A stretch of 12,000 nucleotides of DNA from Chloroflexia bacterium (GTDB lineage Bacteria; Chloroflexota; Chloroflexia; Thermomicrobiales; JALYUS01): the NCBI GenBank assembly GCA_025924435.1, contig JAICIL010000113.1, positions 1 to 12,000 on the forward strand, in the 5' to 3' direction. Below, one piece after another: positions 1 to 6,939 of this stretch; the first letter of the stretch is position 1, and each line of letters begins with the position of its first letter. A program made the translations under genes and the position numbers. The notes beneath the pieces were generated by a model. That model ran no database searches, was not told the DNA's origin, and was given only the letters and a program-made list of their open reading frames with translations.

Positions 1-382
1 CAATGGGCGTCTCGGCGTCCCACGCGTGGGCTTGCAGGAGGTCCATGTAATCGGTGCCGAGCCGCCGCAGGCTGGCATGGACGCCGTCCATGATGTGCGC
101 GCGGGAGAGGCCCTTGTCGTTCGGCCCCTCGCCCATCTTCATCGCGACCTTGGAGGTGATGATCGCGCGCTCGCGGCGATCGGCCAGCGCCTTGCCGACG
201 TACTCCTCCGAGACGCCGTTGTTGTAGACATCGGCGGTATCGAAGAAGTTGATGCCTTGATCGAGCGCGGTGTGGATGCAGCGCGCCGTCTCCTGCTCGT
301 CCGCGTACCGCCCGAAGGTGTTGCCGCCCAACCCCACCGCCGACACCTTCAACCCCGACCGCCCCAGTCGCTTGTATCGCAT
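1..382 (-). CDS. Aldo/keto reductase, N-terminal part (cut by window edge)
   Basis: NAD(P)H-dependent oxidoreductase of the aldo/keto reductase superfamily, normally about 310-340 residues; only the first 127 are in the window. It begins MRYKRLGRSGLKVSAVGLGG, the classic start of bacterial AKRs. The catalytic tetrad is visible: Asp48 (NFFDTADVY), Tyr53, Lys78 (IITSKV) and His119 (LLQAHAWD). The ATG at 382-380 is preceded by an AGGAG ribosome binding site about 9 bases upstream, so the start is well supported. The gene lies 101 bp downstream of the acetamidase gene on the same strand, and I see no terminator between them, so cotranscription is possible. The family is certain. The substrate cannot be told from sequence, and a link to amide metabolism would be guesswork. 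Confidence 0.93.
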   Translation of the reverse strand, partial: MRYKRLGRSGLKVSAVGLGGNTFGRYADEQETARCIHTALDQGINFFDTADVYNNGVSEEYVGKALADRRERAIITSKVAMKMGEGPNDKGLSRAHIMDGVHASLRRLGTDYMDLLQAHAWDAETPI

Positions 383-483
383 GTTCGGCTGCTCCTATCG
401 TGCTTTTCGTCGTTTCGCTCCATCGCGGCGTCGAGCGGGAAGCATCCCACGACCGCGAAGGGGGTGCAAGGGCGCTCGGCGGA

Positions 484-1449
484 TCAGGCTGTCGCCCCGG
501 CGAGCGTCAACGGCTCCCCGGTGAAAATCTCCTTCGGCAGCATGGCGTGGACGCCGCGCGGGCCGTCCACGACCTGCGTGATGCGGAAATCTATCGCGAT
601 GCTGGCGAGGCTGTACGCTTCGTCCCACGTCAGGCCGCGCGCCGCGACGAGGTAGTGCATCACATCCCGCGCGGCGACGAGCAGCGCGGCGTCGAGGTCG
701 TCCCCAAAGCCGAGGAAGATGAGGTGCGTCGGCGTCTCGGCGCACGGGCGTTCGATGCGCATATCTTTGCGGACGACGAACTGCAATTCGACCCGCTCCA
801 TCCCCGCCTCGATGCCGGTGACATTCACCTCGCCGTCCCCCTGCGCGGCGTGGCCGTCGCCCGTCGAGAAGAGCGCGCCGGGGACGAAGACGGGCAGATA
901 GAGCGTCGTGCCCGCCACAAGTTCCTTGCAATCCATGTTGCCGCCGAACGCGCCGGGGAAGGCGGTCGGCACGGGGCCGTCCTCGTCGGGCGCGACGGCG
1001 TAGATGCCCATGAACGGATGGAGCGGCACGGTGATCCCCGGCTGGATCTCGCTCGCGCGGCGGGGCCAGTCAATCGGCAGGTGGCGGAAGTACGGCTCCG
1101 TCACATCGTCCGGCTCGCCGCCGAGCAGCCCCTTGACGCGCGAATTCGGGTTGCCGGGTCGGTGCGCGTTGTAGCCCCAATCGAGCGGCACGATCTCCTC
1201 GATCCGCACTCCCAGCGTGTCGCCCGGCTCCGCCCCCTCGATGAAGATCGGGCCGGAGAGCGCGTGCCCCGCGCCTTCGGGCCGCTGCCCGGTCGGCTCC
1301 CGCTGGCCCGGCGGGATGTCGTTCCACCCGGCGTTGCGCGTGCGGTAGATCACCGTATCGCCGGAGGCGACGCGCAGGCGGGGCGGCAGGGTGCGGCTGA
1401 AGAATCCGTGCAAATTCTCCAGCGCATCATCGAGCGTATGAACGGTCAT
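484..1449 (-). CDS. Acetamidase/formamidase (FmdA/AmdA family)
   Basis: Cytoplasmic amidohydrolase that releases ammonia and a carboxylate from small amides such as formamide or acetamide. The protein is 321 residues, the short form of a family whose formamidases can reach about 400. Family signatures are present. HPFMGIYAVAP lies in the centre. A Gly-Gly-Asn-x-Asp segment spans about residues 169-173 (FGGNMDCKEL). LYLPVFVPGALFSTGDGHAAQGDGEV follows in two consecutive pieces, with Asp198 and His200 in the GDGH motif, part of the expected metal/active-site region. The C-terminal FRITQVVDGPRGVHAMLPK is also typical. I chose ATG at 1449 (MTVHTLDDAL) over an ATG 21 codons further upstream, because GGGAGG lies about 7 bases before it and homology starts there. 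It is transcribed away from the MNT/HEPN pair. Confidence 0.9.
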   Translation of the reverse strand: MTVHTLDDALENLHGFFSRTLPPRLRVASGDTVIYRTRNAGWNDIPPGQREPTGQRPEGAGHALSGPIFIEGAEPGDTLGVRIEEIVPLDWGYNAHRPGNPNSRVKGLLGGEPDDVTEPYFRHLPIDWPRRASEIQPGITVPLHPFMGIYAVAPDEDGPVPTAFPGAFGGNMDCKELVAGTTLYLPVFVPGALFSTGDGHAAQGDGEVNVTGIEAGMERVELQFVVRKDMRIERPCAETPTHLIFLGFGDDLDAALLVAARDVMHYLVAARGLTWDEAYSLASIAIDFRITQVVDGPRGVHAMLPKEIFTGEPLTLAGATA

Positions 1450-1484
1450 GAAACGGCCTCCCTCGGACGAATGAATAGCGAACG

Positions 1485-1513
1485 CCAGTGTACACCGGAA
1501 CCTGTCGTACAAT
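1485..1513. promoter_or_regulatory. Probable divergent promoter region between acetamidase and MNT genes
   Basis: The 105-bp gap between the divergent genes holds a good plus-strand -10 candidate, TACAAT at 1508-1513, giving a leader of about 35 bases before the MNT start. A minus-strand candidate, TACACT, is at 1492-1487 for the acetamidase gene. Neither has a convincing -35 at 16-18 bp. Both assignments are inferred from position and a single hexamer each. Confidence 0.3.
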
Positions 1514-1554
1514 AGGGGAGGCGATCAATACGGATATTCGCCGGGAGCAGACGG

Positions 1555-1887
1555 ATGAAGCGGGACGCGCGCATCGAACAGACGCTCAATGAGATCGTCC
1601 GCCGACTCGTCGCGGAGTATCAGCCGGAGAAGATCATCCTCTTCGGCTCGTACGCCTATGGTGAGCCGCATGAAGATAGTGACCTTGATGTCTTGATTAT
1701 CAAAGAGACTACCGACCTCCTGGTTCGGCGCATTTTTACTGTCCATGAACTCGTGACCGACGCGCATCCGCGCGTCGGCTTCGAACCATTAGTCTTGACA
1801 CCTGCGGAGATTGAGCAACGGTTGCGCATCGGTGATCAGTTCGTTGCGGAGATCCTTAGGCGGGGTGAAGTTCTCTATGCAGCATAA
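1555..1887 (+). CDS. MNT-type minimal nucleotidyltransferase, toxin-antitoxin partner
   Basis: A 110-residue protein of the minimal nucleotidyltransferase (MNT, DNA polymerase beta-like) family. The diagnostic GS-x10-D-x-D motif is intact: Gly31-Ser32, then ten residues, then Asp43 and Asp45 (SDLDVLII). The usual third carboxylate on the following strand appears to be Glu77 (GFEPLVLTP) instead of Asp. In characterised MNT/HEPN pairs the MNT protein is the antitoxin and inactivates the HEPN partner by adding AMP to it. That role is inferred here from family and from the overlapping HEPN gene downstream. The start is ATG with GGGAG about 8 bases upstream. Codon use is more AT-rich than in the flanking genes, consistent with horizontal transfer. 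Confidence 0.9.
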   Translation: MKRDARIEQTLNEIVRRLVAEYQPEKIILFGSYAYGEPHEDSDLDVLIIKETTDLLVRRIFTVHELVTDAHPRVGFEPLVLTPAEIEQRLRIGDQFVAEILRRGEVLYAA

Positions 1888-2278
1888 TGACTCGCTTTAT
1901 CCGGAAGACTGGCTGAACATCGCGGAGAAAGACCTCAAACGCTTGCGTCGAGCGATGCGGGCGCATGATCCCGATCAGGCTGGATTCTATTTGCAGCAGA
2001 CCGTTGAGAAATTTCTCAAGGCTTTCCTGCTCTCACGAGGGGCAACGCTCCGCCGGATTCATGTCCTTGATGTTCTTCTTACAGAGGCGATTTCGTATGA
2101 ACCGACGTTTGCTCAATATCAACTGGTCTGCCAGAAGGTTACGGCGTTTTATATGCTGGATCGCTACCCTACTTTGGCAGATGTGGGAACCACGGAGCAG
2201 ATCGTTCGTGATTGTTTTCGCGACGTACAGGGATTGATTAAGCAGATCCGTGCATCGCTGAAACCCCTCATGCCGTGA
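1877..2278 (+). CDS. HEPN-domain protein, partner of the MNT gene
   Basis: A 133-residue all-alpha protein with the HEPN pattern: an N-terminal WLNIAEKDLKRLRRAM helix, the hallmark FYLQQTVEKFLKAFLLSRG at about residues 37-55, a conserved His62 (RRIHVLD), and a C-terminal DRYPT plus helix. The ATG at 1877 lies inside the end of the MNT gene (11-base overlap), with GGGGTGAAG just upstream, so translation is likely coupled. HEPN toxins are ribonucleases with an Arg-x4-6-His motif in the last helices. I see no such motif there; Arg25-x4-His30 is in the wrong place. Whether this protein is an active RNase is therefore uncertain. A hand count of 1981-2040 gives 28 of 60 G+C, against 49 of 60 in 4201-4260 of the ligase gene. 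Confidence 0.85.
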   Translation: MQHNDSLYPEDWLNIAEKDLKRLRRAMRAHDPDQAGFYLQQTVEKFLKAFLLSRGATLRRIHVLDVLLTEAISYEPTFAQYQLVCQKVTAFYMLDRYPTLADVGTTEQIVRDCFRDVQGLIKQIRASLKPLMP

Positions 2279-2358
2279 AATTGCGTCCATACTCTTCGAT
2301 GCGGTACCCTGCTCGCTGATGATGGCGCCGTGCGGCACGGACAGGAACCGGAAAACGC
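2279..2358 (+). other. Intergenic gap before the glycosidase gene
   Basis: These 80 bases hold a small hairpin (CCGTG, loop CGG, CACGG, at 2328-2340) with no following T-run. A poor AGGAA (2342-2346) sits 12 bases before the GTG start of the glycosidase. I see no convincing promoter. The glycan block must either be read through from the MNT/HEPN pair or use a promoter that does not match the consensus. Confidence 0.4.
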
Positions 2359-4101
2359 GTGAAGCAGCATCCTCCCCAACTCCATCGCCCCGCGCGGCCC
2401 GTGCGGGTCGTCGCGGCGCTGCTGACGCTCGTCGTCGTGCTCGGATTGTGGGGCGGGGCGCGGACGCTGACGGCGTACGAGAGCCGGGGCATCGTGACGA
2501 CGATGCCCCCGGCGGACGCGCCGCTCCTGCCGGGGAAAGCGGTCGGCGTGCAGACCTTCCTCGATAAGGAGGTGGACCCCGCGAATATCCGGCGCACGGC
2601 GGAGATGCTCAAGGAGGGCGGCGTGACGAATGTCCGCCAAGCCTTCTCGTGGTGCGAGCTGGAGACGACGGGGCGCGGCGTCTACTGGGATTACGCGAAC
2701 AATAAGCCGTCGTGGCAGAAGTACGACCAGATCGTGGACATGCTCGCCGCCAATGGCATCGCGATCACGGCGCGGCTCGATAACGCGCCCCTCTGGTCGC
2801 GCCCCGGCCAGACGAACGACCCCGGCAGCAAGTGCCAGAAGGGGCCGCCGACCGACCTCAGCGCTTACAGCGATTTCGTGCGCGCATTCACGGCGCACTA
2901 TCGCGGCAGGATCGCCGCCGTGCAGATCTGGAATGAGCCGAACCTGAGCGAGGAATGGGGCGGCGCACTCAACGTCGTGCAGTATACCGATATGCTGAAG
3001 CGCGCGTATCAGGCGGCGAAGCAGGGCGACCCGGACGTGCTCGTCGTCACCGCCGCGATGGCGCCGACGAAAGAGACGAACCCCAAAGTGGGCGTTTCCG
3101 ATCTCATCTACTACGAGCAGATGTACCAGGCGGGGGCGAAGGGGTCGTTCGACGTGCTGGCGGTCAATGTCTACGGCCTTGGCGAGCCGCCGGATGACCG
3201 CCGTCTCTCCGCCGACCGCTTCAACGTCTCCCGCCCGATCCTCGTCCACGACATCATGACGCGCTACGGCGACACGACGACGCCCGTCTGGGCGACCGAG
3301 TTCGGCTACAACTCCCTGCCGAGCGGATGGAATGGCGAGCCGAGCATCTGGGGCCAGAATGTGGACGAGCAGACGCAGGCGCGCTACCTCGTCGGCGGGC
3401 TGACGCGGATGAAGCAGGAATGGCCATGGATGGGTGAAATCTACATCTGGGGCTTCCGCTGGGCGGAGCGGCCGGGCCTGTTCGGCAAGGATCCGAATAA
3501 TCCCATTGGGCCACCGAAGCCGGAGCCGTACTTCGCACTCGTCAACTACGACTTCACGCCCCGCCCGGCCTGGAACGCGGTGCGCCAGTTCGCCCGCAGC
3601 CAGACGCTCCGCACGGGCCGCACCGCCGCGACCGATCCGCTCGTCCAGCCGGGGCCGGGCTGGGAGCGGGGCGGCACCGGAGCGGGCGCGACGCTCGCCG
3701 CCGGCGTGCCGAATGCAACCCTCACCGTGCCCTTCACCGGCACCGATCTCGCGGTGACCGGCATGGGCGGCACGCTGGCGGTCGCCATAGACGGAAAGGA
3801 TCGCGGCACGACGCCGCTCTCGCCCTCGGCCAATGGGGCGACACGGCTCGCCAGCAATCTGCCGGACGGCCCGCACACGGCGACGCTGCGCGCCGCCGGT
3901 GGCACGGTGCGCCTCGGCAGTTTCCTCGTCCAGCGGCGCGCGCCGTTCGGCTGGGCGCTGCCGCTCCTGACGCTCGGCGTCATCCTGATCGGCGCGGGCG
4001 CGATCGGCGCGGCGATCGCGGAGACGCTGGGCATGTGCGACGACGCACTGCGGCGCATCCGCACGCGGCGCGCGGCGATGCGCACCGTGACCGCACCATG
4101 A
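2359..4101 (+). CDS. Membrane-anchored GH39/PslG-like glycoside hydrolase
   Basis: A 580-residue clan GH-A (beta/alpha)8 glycosidase, probably displayed outside the membrane. Residues about 17-34 form a single hydrophobic anchor or uncleaved signal. The catalytic barrel spans about residues 45-420. It has the acid/base Glu193 in IWNEPN at strand 4 and the nucleophile Glu314 in WATEFGYN at strand 7, the pair expected for retaining GH39/GH5-type enzymes. Residues about 430-525 look like a beta-sandwich accessory, possibly carbohydrate-binding, domain. A second hydrophobic segment at about 531-555 is followed by a basic, Arg-rich tail. The stop overlaps the next gene's ATG (ATGA), so the enzyme is coupled to an O-antigen ligase-like protein. 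By analogy with PslG in the Pseudomonas Psl locus, I infer a hydrolase that trims the exopolysaccharide being made. The GTG start has only a weak ribosome binding site. The exact GH family and substrate are not certain. Confidence 0.85.
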   Translation: MKQHPPQLHRPARPVRVVAALLTLVVVLGLWGGARTLTAYESRGIVTTMPPADAPLLPGKAVGVQTFLDKEVDPANIRRTAEMLKEGGVTNVRQAFSWCELETTGRGVYWDYANNKPSWQKYDQIVDMLAANGIAITARLDNAPLWSRPGQTNDPGSKCQKGPPTDLSAYSDFVRAFTAHYRGRIAAVQIWNEPNLSEEWGGALNVVQYTDMLKRAYQAAKQGDPDVLVVTAAMAPTKETNPKVGVSDLIYYEQMYQAGAKGSFDVLAVNVYGLGEPPDDRRLSADRFNVSRPILVHDIMTRYGDTTTPVWATEFGYNSLPSGWNGEPSIWGQNVDEQTQARYLVGGLTRMKQEWPWMGEIYIWGFRWAERPGLFGKDPNNPIGPPKPEPYFALVNYDFTPRPAWNAVRQFARSQTLRTGRTAATDPLVQPGPGWERGGTGAGATLAAGVPNATLTVPFTGTDLAVTGMGGTLAVAIDGKDRGTTPLSPSANGATRLASNLPDGPHTATLRAAGGTVRLGSFLVQRRAPFGWALPLLTLGVILIGAGAIGAAIAETLGMCDDALRRIRTRRAAMRTVTAP

Positions 4102-5696
4102 GCAGGGCGCTCCGCCTCGCCTCCGGGGTCTACCGCGAGACGCTGCTCTGGCCGCTCGGCGCGGCGGTGCTGCTGCTTTTCCTCGTCCCGTCCGCGCTCG
4201 CCGCGCTCCTGCCGCTCGCCGTGGTCGGGCTGATCGGCCTGCGGCGGCCCGCGCTCGTCGCCATGATCATCCCCGTCACCTTCCCCTTCCACGATGTCGC
4301 CTCGCCCGCCGCGCACCTCCACCTCGACCGCACCGCGCTCCTGATCGGCGTGGCGCTGCTCGCGACCTTCGGACATGTCGCGCTGGCGGCGATCCCCGCC
4401 TACCTGCCCGCGATCGGCAAGATGGCGGCGGTGGTCGTCGAGGAGACGTGGACGCGCGAGGAGATCCGCGCCTTCCCGGCGGAACTGATGGCCTTCGTCT
4501 GGCAGCCCGGCACCTGGGCGGCGCTCTCGCTCTTCATCATCGGCCTCTTCTCGCTCTTCACCGTCGCGGACGCGGAGTTCCGGGGCAACAGCATCCGCGA
4601 GTTCCGCATGACGATTCTCTTCCCCGTCGTGCTCTTCCTGCTCGCCGCCGCCCTGCTGGAAGGCAGCGAGCGCCGCCGGGTCATGTTCCGCTTGTTGGTG
4701 CTCGGTGTGGATGCCGTCATCGTTTCCGGCGTGATTATCGCGCTGATCGCCTATCTCCAGTTCGCGCGCGGCGGCGGCCTCGGCGTGGAGGGCGTGCGGC
4801 GCGTCCGCTCCGTCTTCCACCACCCGAACGAACTCGCCCTCTATCTCGGCCGGATCGTGCCGATCACGGCGGCGTACGTCTTCTTCGCGCCCCGCTCCTG
4901 GCGGACGTGGGCATATCTCGCCGCGACCGTGCTGATTCTCGGCGCGATCGGCCTCTCCTTCTCGCGCGGCGGCTACATCGGCGTCGCGGCGGCGCTCCTG
5001 CTGCTCATCTGCGCCACGGGCAACCGGCGGCTAATCGTCGGCTACATCGCGGCGGGCGCCGTCGTCTGCGTCGCGGCCTTCGCGACCGGGATCGAGCGGT
5101 TCACCTCGATCATCCACCCGGATAGCGGCAGCGACGGGCTGCGGCTGAACATCTGGGCGTCGGCGGCGCGCATGCTGCGCGACCATCCCGCATGGGGCGT
5201 CGGCCTCGATCAATTCATCTCCCAATACCCGCGCTACATCAGGCCGGACGCCTGGCAGGAGCGGTTCACCTCCCACCCGCACAACCTGCTCCTCGATTTC
5301 TATGTCCGCCTCGGCCTGCTCGGCCTCGCGTGGCTGATCTTCACGCTCGTCCCGTTCATGATGCGCGGCTGGCGCGCGGCGATGCGGCGCAAGGCGGAGG
5401 GCGACCTGCTCCGCTTCGCCCTCGTCATCGGCGCGACGGGCGCGCTCGTGGATTTCACGGTGCACGGCATGGTGGATCAGGATTACTTCCTGCATATGCT
5501 CGCCTACGGCTTCTGGTTCGCCATCCTCATCATCCGTGTCGGCGCGGTGGACTGGCCGGCGGACGATTGGGGGCTGCCCGATGGGCCGCGCGTGGCTCCT
5601 GTTCCCCTGCGGCGACGCGCCGCCGAACCGACGCTCGCCACCCCCGCGACGACACGAGCGGCCCCCCCACTCGCCGGGGAGCGTCATCCCGTGTAG
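4098..5696 (+). CDS. O-antigen ligase/polymerase family membrane protein (Wzy/WaaL-like), first copy
   Basis: A 532-residue polytopic membrane protein with roughly ten or more hydrophobic segments and the Wzy_C/O-antigen ligase pattern. GLSFSRGGYIG carries Arg290 at the end of a helix. It is followed by a large extracytoplasmic loop with DHPAWGVGLDQF and SHPHNLLLD (His393, His395), then the last helices. Such proteins transfer undecaprenyl-pyrophosphate-linked glycan to an acceptor or polymerise repeat units at the outer face of the membrane. Sequence alone does not separate ligase from polymerase. I chose ATG at 4098 because it overlaps the glycosidase stop by 4 bases (ATGA); an upstream in-frame ATG at 4035 lies inside the glycosidase gene. 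The C-terminal 35 or so residues are Ala/Pro/Arg-rich and probably disordered. Confidence 0.87.
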   Translation: MSRALRLASGVYRETLLWPLGAAVLLLFLVPSALAALLPLAVVGLIGLRRPALVAMIIPVTFPFHDVASPAAHLHLDRTALLIGVALLATFGHVALAAIPAYLPAIGKMAAVVVEETWTREEIRAFPAELMAFVWQPGTWAALSLFIIGLFSLFTVADAEFRGNSIREFRMTILFPVVLFLLAAALLEGSERRRVMFRLLVLGVDAVIVSGVIIALIAYLQFARGGGLGVEGVRRVRSVFHHPNELALYLGRIVPITAAYVFFAPRSWRTWAYLAATVLILGAIGLSFSRGGYIGVAAALLLLICATGNRRLIVGYIAAGAVVCVAAFATGIERFTSIIHPDSGSDGLRLNIWASAARMLRDHPAWGVGLDQFISQYPRYIRPDAWQERFTSHPHNLLLDFYVRLGLLGLAWLIFTLVPFMMRGWRAAMRRKAEGDLLRFALVIGATGALVDFTVHGMVDQDYFLHMLAYGFWFAILIIRVGAVDWPADDWGLPDGPRVAPVPLRRRAAEPTLATPATTRAAPPLAGERHPV

Positions 5697-5704
5697 GATA
5701 GACA

Positions 5705-5733
5705 GGACTGAGGACTGAGGACTGAGGACTGAG
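5705..5733. repeat. Heptanucleotide tandem repeat array, left copy (GGACTGA x4)
   Basis: Four perfect head-to-tail copies of GGACTGA at 5705-5732, plus one extra G, starting 9 bases after the stop codon of the first ligase gene. The same array in the same orientation and copy number recurs at 6739-6767, on the other side of the UDP-glucuronate decarboxylase gene. This resembles the short tandemly repeated repetitive (STRR) heptamers known in cyanobacteria and some other phyla. It holds no gene. Confidence 0.95.
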
Positions 5734-5753
5734 AAGATACGATCAGACCGCGA

Positions 5754-5785
5754 CTCTTCCTCTCGATAGATGCGAAGCGGAAGAG
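5754..5785 (+). promoter_or_regulatory. Possible leader hairpin next to the decarboxylase ribosome binding site
   Basis: CTCTTCC at 5754-5760 is a perfect reverse complement of GGAAGAG at 5779-5785. The right arm overlaps the purine run GGAAGAGGGG that serves as ribosome binding site for the GTG at 5794. If it forms in mRNA, it would partly mask that site. A 7-bp stem with an 18-base loop could arise by chance, so regulation is only suggested. Confidence 0.3.
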
Positions 5786-5793
5786 GGGCGAAC

Positions 5794-6759
<966 letters not shown>

Positions 6760-6781
6760 GGACTGAGAGGCGGTCTCCGAA

Positions 6782-6930
6782 CCTCATCCCCTCCCCTCTC
6801 CATCGCCATCAGATCGGGGAACAGAGAGACCCGTCCGGCGATGGAGAGGGGAGGGGAACGAACGAGTCTATTCCGTATCACTCCCTCTCTCCTTTGCCCA
6901 AGGCAAAGGAGAGAGGGCCGGGGGGTGAGG
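6782..6930. repeat. Compound palindromic element (MITE/REP-doublet-like)
   Basis: A 149-bp intergenic element bounded by imperfect terminal inverted repeats: CCTCATCCCC at 6782-6791 against GGGGGTGAGG at 6921-6930, 9 of 10 pairing. It contains two separate perfect palindromes. The first has a 20-bp stem, 6788-6807 with 6837-6856, enclosing 29 bases. The second has a 16-bp stem, 6883-6898 with 6902-6917, with a 3-base CAA loop. It encodes no transposase. Size and architecture suggest a non-autonomous mobile element or a REP-type doublet. The right terminus contains GGTGAGG, which lies 9 bases before the start of the second ligase gene. Confidence 0.75.
6883..6917. repeat. Perfect 16-bp hairpin with 3-base loop
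   Basis: CCCTCTCTCCTTTGCC pairs without mismatch with GGCAAAGGAGAGAGGG across a CAA loop. It would be very stable in RNA or single-stranded DNA. No T-run follows on either strand, so it is not a standard intrinsic terminator. It lies 22 bases upstream of the second ligase ATG and could affect translation or shield the transcript end. Confidence 0.9.
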
Positions 6931-6939
6931 CTCCCATCT

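Noticed and set aside
400..1515. A 371-codon plus-strand open frame over the acetamidase gene
   Set aside because: The minus strand encodes a clear acetamidase/formamidase with family motifs; the plus frame has an Arg/Ala-rich shadow composition.
2328..2340. Hairpin after the HEPN gene as a terminator
   Set aside because: Only a 5-bp stem with a 3-base loop and no T-run; such structures are frequent by chance in GC-rich sequence.
2164..3876. A 570-codon open frame on the minus strand opposite the glycosidase
   Set aside because: It is Arg/Ala-rich with no recognisable domain, and mirrors a plus-strand gene with clear catalytic motifs; long antisense frames are common in GC-rich DNA.
5662..5668. 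C7 run near the end of the first ligase gene, and a G7 run at 7834-7840 in the second, as phase-variation tracts
   Set aside because: Seven-base homopolymers are short for slippage switching and expected by chance in DNA this GC-rich; noted only because both ligase genes have one.
5705..5733. Heptamer arrays as a CRISPR array
   Set aside because: Units are 7 bp and contiguous with no spacers, and no cas gene is present.
5770..5793. ATG at 5770 as start of the decarboxylase
   Set aside because: No ribosome binding site precedes it, and the added residues MRSGRGAN come before the Rossmann strand; GTG 5794 has a well-spaced GAGGGG.
6883..6917. The 16-bp hairpin as an intrinsic terminator
   Set aside because: No T-run follows the stem on either strand.
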